Shown piece after piece: positions 24,674-33,571 of a stretch of 64,000 bases of DNA. Both the position numbers and the translations under genes were made by a program. Each line of letters starts with the position of its first letter. The first letter of the stretch is position 1. The notes below the pieces were generated by a model. The model was given only the letters and a program-made list of their open reading frames with translations, was not told where the DNA came from and ran no database searches. The DNA is from Pseudomonas sp. SL4(2022) (GTDB lineage Bacteria > Pseudomonadota > Gammaproteobacteria > Pseudomonadales > Pseudomonadaceae). The stretch is from NCBI RefSeq assembly GCF_026625725.1, contig NZ_CP113060.1, forward strand, positions 1,246,001 to 1,310,000. The letters run 5' to 3'.

Positions 24674-25588
24674 ATGGATCGTTTTCAGGAAATGCAGGTG
24701 TTTCTGGCAGTTGCCGAGGAACAGGGGTTTGCTGCGGCGGCCCGCCGTCTGAACATGTCGCCGCCCAGCGTGACCCGCGCCGTGGCCGCACTGGAAGAAC
24801 GCATCGGCACCCTGCTACTGAACCGCACCACCCGCAGCGTGAACATCACCGAGGCCGGCCAGCGCTATGCCGAGGACTGCCGACGCATACTCGCCGAACT
24901 GGAAGAGGCCGAAGAATCCGCCGCCGGCAGCCACGCCATGCCCCGGGGCCAACTGACGCTCACGGCGCCCGTGCTGTTTGGCGAGCTGTTTGTCACCCCG
25001 TTGCTGGTCGACTTCCTGGAACAGCATCCGGCCTTACAGATTCGTGCGATGCTGGTAGACCGGGTGGTGAGCATGGTCGATGAAGGTATCGATGTGGCCG
25101 TGCGCATCGGCAACCTGCCGGACAGCGGCCTGAATGCCGTGCGCGTCGGTGAAGTGCGCCGGGTGATCTGCGCCTCTCCGGCGTTTCTCGATGCCCATGG
25201 CCGGCCGACTCATCCTGAACAATTGCAGCAGTTGCAGGTGGTGGCCTCGGCCAGCAGCCCGCTGCTCAGCGATTGGCAGTTCGAGGACAACGGCAGCCCG
25301 CTCAGCGTGCGCCTGCAACCAAGGCTGGTGGTTACCGCCAACCAGGCGGCCATCAATGCCGCCGTATTGGGCTGGGGCCTGACCCGGGTGCTGAGTTATC
25401 AGGTGGCGTCCAAAGTGGCCAGCGGCGAGCTGGAAATCGTTCTGCAGGACTTCGAGCAGCAGCCGCTGCCCGTGCACGTGGTGTATCAGGGGGGGCGCAA
25501 GGTGGCCGCCAAGGTGCGCGCCTTCGTCGACTTCTGCGAACAGCGCCTGAGCCAGGACCCGGCGCTCAATCCGAACCGGCAGAACTGA
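24674..25588 (+). CDS. LysR-family regulator, first of a tandem pair
   Basis: The 304-residue protein has an N-terminal winged HTH (MQVFLAVAEEQGFAAAARRL, PPSVTRAVAALEERIGTLLL) and a periplasmic-binding-like effector domain (about 90-295). It is divergent from the YHS/buf operon across 176 bp, the usual arrangement for a LysR controlling its neighbour. It lies 3 bp from the second LysR gene, so the two are co-transcribed. Confidence 0.9.
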   Translation: MDRFQEMQVFLAVAEEQGFAAAARRLNMSPPSVTRAVAALEERIGTLLLNRTTRSVNITEAGQRYAEDCRRILAELEEAEESAAGSHAMPRGQLTLTAPVLFGELFVTPLLVDFLEQHPALQIRAMLVDRVVSMVDEGIDVAVRIGNLPDSGLNAVRVGEVRRVICASPAFLDAHGRPTHPEQLQQLQVVASASSPLLSDWQFEDNGSPLSVRLQPRLVVTANQAAINAAVLGWGLTRVLSYQVASKVASGELEIVLQDFEQQPLPVHVVYQGGRKVAAKVRAFVDFCEQRLSQDPALNPNRQN

Positions 25589-25591
25589 GCC

Positions 25592-26491
25592 ATGGACCGC
25601 CAGCAACAGATGCAGGTATTCCTCGCGGTCAGCCAGACCCTGAGTCTGGCCGCCGCCGCACGCCAGCTGGAACTCTCCGCGCCGACCGTGACCCGCGCCA
25701 TCGACGCCCTGGAAGCCCGGCTGAACCTGGCGCTGCTGCAACGCAGCACTCGCGGCGTGCTGCTCACCGAAGCGGGTGAGCGCTTTGCCGCCGACTGCCA
25801 GCGCATTCTTGCCGAGGTCCAGGAGGCCGAAGCCTCGGCCAGCGGCCTGCACAGTCAGCCGCGCGGGCATCTGACGGTCAGCGCGCCCCTGCTGTTTGGC
25901 CAGGAGCTGATGCCGGCCATCCTCCTTGATTACCTGCAGCAGTATCCCGAGGTGCAGCTGTATGTGCGCTATCTGGACCGCCAGCCGAACCTGCACGAGG
26001 AAGGCGTGGATGTGGCGATCCTCGCCGGCGCCCTGCCCGATTCCTCACTGTTTGCCCTCAAGGCCGGGCAGATCCGCCGTGTGGTTTGTGCCAGCCCGGC
26101 CTACCTCAGCAGGCGTGGCACCCCGCAACACCCCAATGAACTGGGGGATCATCAGATTATCCATTCCAGCGCCGATGCACGGCTGACCGAGTGGCGCTTT
26201 CAGGTCGACGGCGTCATACGCCACTACCCGCTGCGCCCCCGGCTGAGCTGCAGCACCAATCAGGCGGCGATTCGCGCGGCCTGCGCCGATGGCGGGTTGA
26301 CCCGTTGCATGAGCTATCAGGTGCATGAACGCCTGCAACGCGGCGAGCTGGTCGAGGTGCTGCAGGGGTTCGGTTTGCCTGAGCTGCCCGTACACGTGGT
26401 CTACCGTGAAGGCCGGCGCGCCGCCGCGCGGGTGCGTAGCTTTGTCGATTTTGCGGTGAGTCGTTTGCGCGAGCACCCGGCGCTGGCCTGA
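25592..26491 (+). CDS. LysR-family regulator, second of a tandem pair
   Basis: The 299-residue protein is a clear paralogue of its upstream neighbour: both start MDR-QQ/FQ-EMQVFLAV, carry SPPSVTRA/SAPTVTRA and end with an LPVHVVY-GR-AA-VR-FVDF segment. The closeness and order indicate a local duplication. The effector domains have diverged (PDSSLFALKAGQIRRVVC compared with PDSGLNAVRVGEVRRVIC). It precedes the GST/fusion-reductase genes, which may be its targets. Confidence 0.9.
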   Translation: MDRQQQMQVFLAVSQTLSLAAAARQLELSAPTVTRAIDALEARLNLALLQRSTRGVLLTEAGERFAADCQRILAEVQEAEASASGLHSQPRGHLTVSAPLLFGQELMPAILLDYLQQYPEVQLYVRYLDRQPNLHEEGVDVAILAGALPDSSLFALKAGQIRRVVCASPAYLSRRGTPQHPNELGDHQIIHSSADARLTEWRFQVDGVIRHYPLRPRLSCSTNQAAIRAACADGGLTRCMSYQVHERLQRGELVEVLQGFGLPELPVHVVYREGRRAAARVRSFVDFAVSRLREHPALA

Positions 26492-26631
26492 CCAACGCGT
26501 TCATTTCATTTCTCGCAACAATGGATTGCCTATTCTGGCGATTCTGCGACTCAGCTCTATGACTCAGTATGGCTCCCACAGCACGGCACACCCGGTGCCG
26601 CTGTTTCACCCAGCCCACTGCGGAGTCCACC

Positions 26632-27261
26632 ATGTCCAAGCCGATCAAACTCTTCCGTCATCCCCTCTCCGGCCACGCCCATCGCGTCGAGCTGCTCCTG
26701 TCGCTGCTGAATGTGCCGACCGAACTGGTGTTCGTCGATCTGGCCAAGGGCGCGCACAAATCGGCCGAATTCCTGGCCATGAACCCCTTCGGCCAGGTGC
26801 CGGTGATCGATGACAACGGCGTGGTGCTGAGCGACTCCAACGCCATCCTGGTGTACTTGGCGAAGAAGTACGACACCAGCGACCAGTGGCTGCCCAAGGA
26901 GCCGCTGGCAGGTGCGCAGGTACAGCGCTGGTTGTCCGTCGCCGCCGGGCCGATTGCCTCGGGCCCGGCTACCGCCCGCCTGATCACCGTGTTCGGTGCG
27001 CCTTATGACGCCGAATCGACCATTGCCCGCTCCTATGCCCTGCTCAAGGTGGTCGAGCAGGAGCTGACCGGCCGTCCCTTCCTCGCGGGCAACCTGCCGA
27101 CTCTGGCCGATGTCGCCAGCTATACCTATATCGCCCACGCGCCGGAGGGCAATGTGTCGCTGGCCGACTACCCGCAGGTGCGTGCCTGGCTGGCCCGCAT
27201 CGAAGCACTGCCGGGCTTCGTGCCGATGCAGCGCACTGCCGTCGGCCTGCAAAGCGCCTGA
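26632..27261 (+). CDS. Glutathione S-transferase family protein
   Basis: The 209-residue GST has the thioredoxin-fold N-terminus ([49 protein letters not shown]) and a GST-C domain ([14 protein letters not shown]). It lies 55 bp ahead of the fusion oxidoreductase on the same strand. The start MSKPIKLF was preferred to an ATG 21 codons upstream that has no family match. Confidence 0.88.
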   Translation: MSKPIKLFRHPLSGHAHRVELLLSLLNVPTELVFVDLAKGAHKSAEFLAMNPFGQVPVIDDNGVVLSDSNAILVYLAKKYDTSDQWLPKEPLAGAQVQRWLSVAAGPIASGPATARLITVFGAPYDAESTIARSYALLKVVEQELTGRPFLAGNLPTLADVASYTYIAHAPEGNVSLADYPQVRAWLARIEALPGFVPMQRTAVGLQSA

Positions 27262-27316
27262 GTTACCCCGGCGCGGCCACCAGCCGCGCCGGCCTTTTCA
27301 TTCAGCGGAGCCCGCC

Positions 27317-29380
27317 ATGACCAGCCCACTGCCGCCCGATTCATCTCCCTGGCACGCCGGGGAAAAGCAGCTGCAGGAACGCGCAGGCGTGGCCGAGCGC
27401 ATGGACGTATTCGGTCGCAGGGTGATCCGCGACCACATGCCCGACCAGCATCGCGATTTCTACCGGCAACTGCCGTTCGTACTGCTCGGCTCGGTCGATG
27501 CCGTGGGGCGCCCCTGGGCCAGCATCCTCGAGGGCCCGGTCGGCTTTGCCCATTCGCCTGAACCGCGCCTGCTGCGGCTGGACAGCCCGCTCGGCGCGGG
27601 CGACCCGGCGGCGCAGGCGCTGCAGGACGGTGCGGCCGTCGGCCTGCTCGGCATCGAGCTGCATACCCGCCGGCGCAATCGCCTGAACGGCCAGGTGGCC
27701 GGGCGTGACGCTCAGGGTCTTGGCATCGCCGTGGATCAGGCATTCGGCAACTGCCCGCAGTACATCCAGCTGCGCCAGCACCAGCTGTCCGCCCGCCAGA
27801 AACTGCCGGCGGTGGTGGTCGAGCAGCTGGATCATCTGGATGAGTCGGCGCAGCAGATGATTGCCGACGCCGACACGTTCTTTGTCGCCAGCTACGTCAC
27901 CCTGACGGATGGCCGACTGGCGGTGGACGTTTCCCACCGCGGAGGCCAGGCCGGTTTCGTGCGGGTGCAGGGCAACCGCCTGAGCATCCCGGACTTTGCC
28001 GGCAACCTGCACTTCAACACCCTCGGCAACCTGCTGCTCAACCCACAGGCCGGTCTGCTGTTCATCGACTTCGCCACGGGTGATCTGCTGCAGCTCAGCG
28101 GACGCACCGAGCTAACCCTGGAGGGTGAGGAAATCCGTGCCTTCCAGGGCGCCGAACGGCTCTGGCATGTGGAGGTCGAGCAGGTGGTCCGCCGGCGCGG
28201 CGCGCTGGCGCTGCGCTGGGATTTCCAGAGTTACTCGCCCAACAGCCTGATGACCGGCAGTTGGGCGCAGGCCGCGGCGCGTTTGCAGGCACAGGCCCAG
28301 CGCGATCAGTGGCGGCCCCTGCGGGTGGCCCGGGTGGTCGAGGAAAGCGCCAGCATCCGCTCGTTCTATCTGCAGCCGGCCGATGCCGGAGGCTGGCCGG
28401 CGTTCTCGGCGGGGCAACATCTGCCCCTGCGCCTGACGATTCCCGGGCAGGCGCACCCGGTCGTCCGCACCTACAGCCTGTCCAGCGCGCCGTCCGATGA
28501 CTTCCTGCGCATCAGCGTGAAGCGCGACGGACTGGCGTCCGCCTACCTGCATGAGCAGATCAAGGTTGGCAGTCTGCTGGAGGCCAAGGCCGCGCAGGGC
28601 CAGTTCGTGCTCGCCCCCGAGCAGCGCCGGCCGCTGGTGCTGCTGGCCGCAGGCGTGGGCATCACCCCGCTGCTGAGCATGCTACGCGAGGTGGCTTACC
28701 AGAATCGCCGGTTGCGCCGGCGCCGCACCGTCTGGCTGATGCAGAGCGCCCGCCAGCAGGCGGAGTTGGCCTTCAGCCGCGAGTTGCAGGAGCTTGAGCA
28801 GGAGAGCGGCGAGACATTGCACTGGCTGCGGGTGCTCAGCCAGCCCGAGACCGGGCTGCAGGAGGGGCTGGACTTCGACCTGCACGGGCGCATCGATGTG
28901 ACGCTGCTCAAGACCGTGCTGCCCTTCGACGACTATGACTTCGTGCTGTGCGGGCCGTCCGCTTTTACTCAGGACCTGTATGACGGCCTGCGCGAGCTGA
29001 ACATCAGCGACAGCCGCCTGCATGCCGAAACCTTCGGTCCCTCCAGCCTCAAGCGGCACCCGGATAAGGCCGGTCCGACACAGGACTGGCCACCGGCAGC
29101 CAGCATCCCTGTGCCCGTGCTGTTCGAGCACTCGGCCAAGGAAGCCCGCTGGCTGCCCGGCAGCGGCAGCCTGCTGGAGCTGGCCGAGAGCCGCGGCCTG
29201 ACCCCGGAGTTCAGCTGCCGGGGCGGCACCTGTGGCATCTGCAGCACACGCATCGTCAGCGGTCAGGTGACCTACCCGCAGCCGCCGGCCAACCTGCCGG
29301 TCGAGGGTGAGGCACTGATCTGCTGCGCCGTGCCCGCCGCTGGCAAGGACGGAACGCAACCACTGGTCCTCGACCTCTAG
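27317..29380 (+). CDS. PNPOx-like / ferredoxin-reductase / ferredoxin fusion oxidoreductase
   Basis: The 687-residue protein joins three modules. Residues about 40-300 form a pyridoxamine-phosphate-oxidase-like split barrel (YRQLPFVLLGSVDAVGRPWAS, TDGRLAVDVSHRGG, GNLLLNPQAGLLFIDF). Residues about 330-570 form an FAD/NAD(P)H reductase (RTYSLSSAP, AAGVGITPLLSML, VLCGPSAFTQDLY). Residues about 595-687 form a plant-type 2Fe-2S ferredoxin (C634-x4-C639-x2-C642 and a Cys at 669/670). It can therefore pass electrons from NAD(P)H through flavin and cluster to a flavin- or haem-type barrel. The start at 27317 follows GGAG; the longer ORF overlaps the GST gene. The substrate is unknown. Confidence 0.88.
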   Translation: MTSPLPPDSSPWHAGEKQLQERAGVAERMDVFGRRVIRDHMPDQHRDFYRQLPFVLLGSVDAVGRPWASILEGPVGFAHSPEPRLLRLDSPLGAGDPAAQALQDGAAVGLLGIELHTRRRNRLNGQVAGRDAQGLGIAVDQAFGNCPQYIQLRQHQLSARQKLPAVVVEQLDHLDESAQQMIADADTFFVASYVTLTDGRLAVDVSHRGGQAGFVRVQGNRLSIPDFAGNLHFNTLGNLLLNPQAGLLFIDFATGDLLQLSGRTELTLEGEEIRAFQGAERLWHVEVEQVVRRRGALALRWDFQSYSPNSLMTGSWAQAAARLQAQAQRDQWRPLRVARVVEESASIRSFYLQPADAGGWPAFSAGQHLPLRLTIPGQAHPVVRTYSLSSAPSDDFLRISVKRDGLASAYLHEQIKVGSLLEAKAAQGQFVLAPEQRRPLVLLAAGVGITPLLSMLREVAYQNRRLRRRRTVWLMQSARQQAELAFSRELQELEQESGETLHWLRVLSQPETGLQEGLDFDLHGRIDVTLLKTVLPFDDYDFVLCGPSAFTQDLYDGLRELNISDSRLHAETFGPSSLKRHPDKAGPTQDWPPAASIPVPVLFEHSAKEARWLPGSGSLLELAESRGLTPEFSCRGGTCGICSTRIVSGQVTYPQPPANLPVEGEALICCAVPAAGKDGTQPLVLDL

Positions 29381-29391
29381 GAATGTCGCCC

Positions 29392-29703
29392 ATGAAGATC
29401 ATCCGCAGCAGGGAATTTACCGCCGAGCGTGCCTGGGGCGCGCTCGACATCGCCAGCATGAACGACATCACCACCCGCCTGCACTGGACCGACCAGCCCT
29501 ACCGCTGGCACATCAACGACTGCGAGGAAGTCTTTGTCGTGCTCGATGGACAGGTGCGCATGCTCTACCGCCAGGATGGGCAGGAACTTGAGTGCCTGCT
29601 CGACTGTGGCGACATCTTCTATGCCAGTCGCGGCACCGAGCATGTCGCCCACCCTGTCGGGGTGGCGCGGGTGCTGGTCATCGAAACCGCCGGCAGCGTC
29701 TGA
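29392..29703 (+). CDS. Small cupin-domain protein
   Basis: The 103-residue single-domain cupin shows RWHINDCEEVFVVLDGQVRMLY, then DCGDIFYASRGTEHVAHP: one conserved metal-ligand His per motif, plus Glu. The start at 29392 is favoured because TAGGAA lies 8 nt upstream, whereas the ATG at 29383 overlaps that site. It begins 11 bp after the fusion reductase stop and so belongs to the same operon. Confidence 0.82.
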   Translation: MKIIRSREFTAERAWGALDIASMNDITTRLHWTDQPYRWHINDCEEVFVVLDGQVRMLYRQDGQELECLLDCGDIFYASRGTEHVAHPVGVARVLVIETAGSV

Positions 29704-29727
29704 ACCTTTCACCTAAGGAGCCTCCCC

Positions 29728-30201
29728 ATGCATCCCGAAGCACGCCCTCCCTTCCCGCCCTTTACCCGTGAAACCGCCGCGCAGAAAGTGCGCATGGCCG
29801 AGGATGGCTGGAACAGCCGCGACCCCGAGCGGGTGGCGCTGGCCTATACCGCTGACAGTCAGTGGCGCAACCGCAGCGAGTTCCCGCGCGGCCGCGAGCA
29901 GATCCGCGACTTCCTCACCCGCAAATGGCAGCGTGAACAGCAGTACCGCCTGATCAAGGAGCTCTGGGCCCATGACGGCAACCGCATTGCCGTGCGCTTT
30001 GCCTACGAGTGGCATGACGAGAACGGTCAGTGGTACCGCTCGTACGGCAACGAGAACTGGGAGTTCGACGATCACGGGCTGATGCAGGTGCGCCATGCCA
30101 GCATCAATGACCTGCCGATCCGCGAGGACGAGCGGCTGTTCCACTGGCCACAGGGGCGCCGCCCCGAGGAGCATCCCGGCCTGAGCCAGCTCGGTCTCTG
30201 A
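29728..30201 (+). CDS. DUF1348 / NTF2-like protein
   Basis: The 157-residue protein matches the DUF1348 family of NTF2-fold proteins: [53 protein letters not shown] and [23 protein letters not shown]. Function unknown. It follows the cupin by 24 bp with an AAGGAG ribosome-binding site and closes the operon at a clear terminator. Confidence 0.88.
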   Translation: MHPEARPPFPPFTRETAAQKVRMAEDGWNSRDPERVALAYTADSQWRNRSEFPRGREQIRDFLTRKWQREQQYRLIKELWAHDGNRIAVRFAYEWHDENGQWYRSYGNENWEFDDHGLMQVRHASINDLPIREDERLFHWPQGRRPEEHPGLSQLGL

Positions 30202-30228
30202 ATGATTCAGCGCACTATCTGCCCCTGT

Positions 30229-30254
30229 AAAAAGCCCTCTTCAGAGGGCTTTTT
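30229..30254 (+). terminator. Rho-independent terminator of the LysR-GST-reductase operon
   Basis: AAAAAGCCCTCT-TC-AGAGGGCTTTTT, 28 bp beyond the DUF1348 stop. Confidence 0.93.
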
Positions 30255-30384
30255 CATGCTTGTTCTATTTCTTTATATGAAATTAAGCAGTGCTAATCAT
30301 GGTTATTCTTGCTGAATCAGCATTTTGAGAACCTATCTCCGTCGGCTGAACAGCCCCTCACATCGCCTTACGGAGAACTGCACC

Positions 30385-30711
30385 ATGAACAAATTCCTGC
30401 TTGCCCTGGCCCTGATCGCCCCCCTGGCCAATGCCGCCGAGATCGTCGGCACCACAGAAGACAACCGCGCCGGAGAAGTCTTTGGCAGCGGTGTAGGCGT
30501 CCTGCTCGGCGGTGCTGCAGGCGGCCCGGTCGGCGCGCTGATCGGTGCCGGTATCGGCTACATGAGTGGCGAAATGGTTCAGCAGGGCCTTGGCCAAAGC
30601 GGCACGGCCTATCTGGTTGAGGATGAGCAGGGCCAAATCCGCGAAGTACGTCGCAACCAGCTGCCTAAAGCACTTCGCACTGAGGTTTCCCAGTTGGGCT
30701 CGCAGCACTGA
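30385..30711 (+). CDS. Small exported glycine-zipper protein
   Basis: The 108-residue precursor has a signal peptide (MNKFLLALALIAPLANA, cleavage before AEI). A glycine-rich hydrophobic stretch follows (GVGVLLGGAAGGPVGALIGA), resembling glycine-zipper outer-membrane or periplasmic proteins, and then a charged tail. The start was taken at the signal peptide, 20 codons inside the longest ORF. Function unknown; it appears monocistronic. Confidence 0.75.
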   Translation: MNKFLLALALIAPLANAAEIVGTTEDNRAGEVFGSGVGVLLGGAAGGPVGALIGAGIGYMSGEMVQQGLGQSGTAYLVEDEQGQIREVRRNQLPKALRTEVSQLGSQH

Positions 30712-30927
30712 AAAACATATCCACAATTGTGAACCAATATCCTCTGCTCAACTGGCTCAATGAATAGCCCCGGATTCGCTAGAGCCCTCCGCGCCTCAAA
30801 GTGAATCCGTTTGGCTTGGAATAGATCTGTCCGCTTGTGGCCGAGAGTCGCCTGTCGCAACAGGCTGAAGGCGGCCATGAGCAGTCATTCGGGCGCTTAG
30901 AAAAGCTGGGGGATTCAATTAGCTGCG

Positions 30928-32220
30928 TCAACCTATCGGCCACTCAAATCGCACGATGGTCCTTGCAGCATCAGGCGAACAGGAGAACGTAACGCTACCG
31001 CGCATTCGTATTGCAACACGCTGCACAACTGCCAACCCCAGGCCCAAACCCGGGTGCCGGCGGGCCATATCGCCACGTGCAAAGGCTTGCAGCATGGCCT
31101 TCTGATCTTCCGGTGCGATACCCGACCCACAGTCCTCGACCTCAATCAAAGCCCTGAGACCCGCCGTACTCACGGTCAATCGCACCGGTGGCTGACCGTG
31201 GGTAAAAGCATTGTCGAGTAGGTTGCCAATCACGCGTTCAAGCAGCACGCCACTGGCGTGAGGCACGATGAGCGACGGCGGTACTTCAACCAGCAACTCC
31301 GTATCGGCGCGCTGCTGCTGCGCCACTACGCTGTTTGCCACTAAGGCCACATCCACCGTCTCGTCCAGACACAGCTCACCACTGCGCACATAGTCGAGAA
31401 AGCTTCCTACGAGCCGATCTGCTTGCAGCGCATTACGCACGATGACTTCGCGCTTCGGGGCAATGCCATCGCCCTCAGGCAAAAGCTCGGCCGCCATGCG
31501 AATCCGGCCGAGCGGGCTTCGAAGATCATGCGACACGCCCGCCAATAGCAATGCACGCTCGCGCTCTTGCTGATCAAGGGACTGCCGCAGCGTACGCCAG
31601 GCTTCGTCGATCGCTTGGACTTCCGCGCTAGCGTGTGGCAACGGGTCGCTGGATACATCGTCGGCCGCAATACGCGCGCGCAGGGCTTCGAGTGGCTGTG
31701 CCAGACGATGTGCGATCAACGCACTAGCAGCTATAGCCAGTCCGACCAGCAGTAGCGTTGCGATCAACACCCGCTCGCCCAGCGCTTCTTCGACAATGGC
31801 ACTTTCAAAACCCACCCAGCGCACGCTGCCGTCTGTGCCGCGTAGCGCCAACCAAAGCGTCGGCGCTACCGCCGTGACGTCCCGCATACGACCGAATACC
31901 AGGTCTGCCACCGGCAATCCGGCCTCAATCAATGTCTGGCTGACAATCAATCGGCGCGGCGTCAGTGATGCGATCCCGAACACCTCACCAGGTCGCTGAT
32001 CCGAGGCCTGCAAGGGGCCGGGCGCAATTTGCCGTGCCTTCTCCATCGGAGCCCCTTGTGCCACGAGCATCAAGGCGGGTGCCCAGCGTGATACAACAAG
32101 CTGCGCCACCGTGCGGTGGCGCTCCGCGTAGAAGATCATCGCCAGCATCACGGTGAGCACGATGGCCACCGCCACTTGCGCCGCGAGCAGGCGCGCAAAC
32201 AAACTGCCGTAGCGGCTCAT
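30928..32220 (-). CDS. Sensor histidine kinase of a two-component system
   Basis: The 430-residue inner-membrane kinase has a transmembrane helix at about 11-31, a periplasmic sensor of roughly 115 residues, a second helix at about 150-170, then HAMP and catalytic regions. H231 lies in GVSHDLRSPLGRIR (H box), with NLLDNAFTHG (N box), VEDCGSGI (G1) and GLGLGLAVVQ (G2). The sensor resembles the OmpR-partner class of kinases. It lies 12 bp after the response-regulator gene in one operon. The signal is unknown. Confidence 0.9.
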   Translation of the reverse strand: MSRYGSLFARLLAAQVAVAIVLTVMLAMIFYAERHRTVAQLVVSRWAPALMLVAQGAPMEKARQIAPGPLQASDQRPGEVFGIASLTPRRLIVSQTLIEAGLPVADLVFGRMRDVTAVAPTLWLALRGTDGSVRWVGFESAIVEEALGERVLIATLLLVGLAIAASALIAHRLAQPLEALRARIAADDVSSDPLPHASAEVQAIDEAWRTLRQSLDQQERERALLLAGVSHDLRSPLGRIRMAAELLPEGDGIAPKREVIVRNALQADRLVGSFLDYVRSGELCLDETVDVALVANSVVAQQQRADTELLVEVPPSLIVPHASGVLLERVIGNLLDNAFTHGQPPVRLTVSTAGLRALIEVEDCGSGIAPEDQKAMLQAFARGDMARRHPGLGLGLAVVQRVAIRMRGSVTFSCSPDAARTIVRFEWPIG

Positions 32221-32232
32221 CGGGCTAACTCG

Positions 32233-32949
32233 CTAAGACGCACGGGCACCGGTTCCACGTGGTATGAAGGCATACCCCTCACCGCGCACGGTGTCGATCC
32301 ACTGGGTGCCCATGCTCGCGTCGCGCAGCTTGCGCCGCAACCGCGCAATCTGCACGTCGACAGTACGCTCCTGCGGTTGGTAGCTGCCTACTTGCACCGC
32401 CTCGGAAAGCGCCTCGCGTGTCAGCGGGGTGCCAGGCTGCTTGGCCAGCGCAACGAGCAACTTGAATTCAATACTGGTGAGCGTCACGACACCGCCGTCG
32501 GCGATGACTTCACGCTTGAGGAAATCAATCGACAGTCCTGCAAAACGCAGCACAGCGGTGTTTGCACGCTCCGGTTTCGCGCGGCGCAGCAGCGCACGAA
32601 CACGTGCCACCAGCTCACGGGGCTCGAAAGGTTTGGCCAGGTAATCGTCGGCACCAATCTCCAGTCCGAGCACGCGGTCCATTGGATCGCCACGAGCAGT
32701 GAGCATCACAAGGCCGAGGGCCGAGTACGCCGCACGCCAGCGGCGCGCAAGTTCGAAACCATTACCGTCAGGCAGCATTACATCAAGCAGAACGACGTCC
32801 GGCTGGCCTGCCGCTAGTGCTCGCTCGCCATCGCCCGCGCTCAATGCCGTTTGCGTGGACCAGCCCTCGCGTGCCAGCAACTCCACCAGCATGGCGGACA
32901 GTTCGGCATCGTCATCGACGATAAGGATCTGCGGTTGCATTCGCGGCAT
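32233..32949 (-). CDS. OmpR-family response regulator
   Basis: The 238-residue protein has a receiver domain with the acidic pocket DDD (12-14), phospho-acceptor D56 (VVLLDVMLP) and Lys in YLAKPFEPRE, then an OmpR/PhoB winged helix (TSIEFKLLVAL, RTVDVQIARLRRKL, IDTVRGEGYAF). The start may be 32949 or the ATG three codons in (32940), which is better spaced from AAAGGG. A perfect palindrome lies 20 bp upstream of the start. Confidence 0.9.
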   Translation of the reverse strand: MPRMQPQILIVDDDAELSAMLVELLAREGWSTQTALSAGDGERALAAGQPDVVLLDVMLPDGNGFELARRWRAAYSALGLVMLTARGDPMDRVLGLEIGADDYLAKPFEPRELVARVRALLRRAKPERANTAVLRFAGLSIDFLKREVIADGGVVTLTSIEFKLLVALAKQPGTPLTREALSEAVQVGSYQPQERTVDVQIARLRRKLRDASMGTQWIDTVRGEGYAFIPRGTGARAS

Positions 32950-32968
32950 GGCCCTTTATTTGGCTATA

Positions 32969-32982
32969 CGACAGCGCTGTCG
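32969..32982. promoter_or_regulatory. Perfect 14-bp palindrome in the divergent promoter
   Basis: CGACAGCGCTGTCG lies between the two-component operon and the divergent Cys-rich/hydroxylase genes. It may be a site for the response regulator or another dimeric regulator; there is no direct evidence. Confidence 0.35.
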
Positions 32983-33200
32983 CAATTCGTCGTTTTTCGT
33001 AGACGCGCACAGCACCGGGCGGCACTTAATATTTGCACATGCTCAGTGCGATGCATCTGTCTTTCACACTCCCATAAGAGTCCGCCATGCACAAGGTTCA
33101 CTCACGGCCCTTTGCCTCAGCCATGGATGCCGTCGTCACACCAGCATCCGCGCGTCATGACCAAGACCATCACAGCCACCAAAACACCAAGACGTATGTA

Positions 33201-33566
33201 ATGCACACTCGACGATTTGCCGACCTCCCCCGAACCCTCGCCCTAGGTGGACTATGTGCCGCGATGCTATGGGCCAGCGCCCCTGTAACGGCGAGCGAAC
33301 GCACCCTGGCACAGGCCTGCCGCAGCGATGCCCGAAAATTTTGCACCGGCCAGCGACCTGGCGAGGGGCGCATCGTCACCTGCCTGCGCGAGAACACCCG
33401 TCAGTTGTCTGCGGCATGCCAATTCCAGCTCAATAAGATCGACACCTGTGCAGCCGAAATGCAGCAGTTGTGCGCAGACATACCGAATGAGGGGGATAAG
33501 AAACAGTGCCTGAAGGATAGGCGCACCAAGTTAAGTGCGGGTTGCCAAACCGCGGCTGGAGACTGA
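33201..33566 (+). CDS. Periplasmic Cys-rich-repeat protein
   Basis: The 121-residue precursor has a signal peptide (RTLALGGLCAAMLWASAPVTA). The mature part has paired cysteines in the Golgi-apparatus-protein-1-like Cys-rich repeat: ACRSDARKFC, VTCLRENTRQLSAAC, DTCAAEMQQLC, KQCLKDRRTKLSAGC, eight cysteines in two repeats. An in-frame ATG at 33087 has a better ribosome-binding site (AAGAG) but adds 38 polar residues before the signal, so 33201 is preferred with reservation. It is divergent from the two-component operon and 5 bp before the hydroxylase gene. Confidence 0.75.
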   Translation: MHTRRFADLPRTLALGGLCAAMLWASAPVTASERTLAQACRSDARKFCTGQRPGEGRIVTCLRENTRQLSAACQFQLNKIDTCAAEMQQLCADIPNEGDKKQCLKDRRTKLSAGCQTAAGD

Positions 33567-33571
33567 CCATC

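Noticed and set aside
27110..27316. N-terminal 69-codon extension of the fusion oxidoreductase
   Set aside because: It overlaps the GST gene out of frame, and GGAG directly precedes the ATG at 27317.
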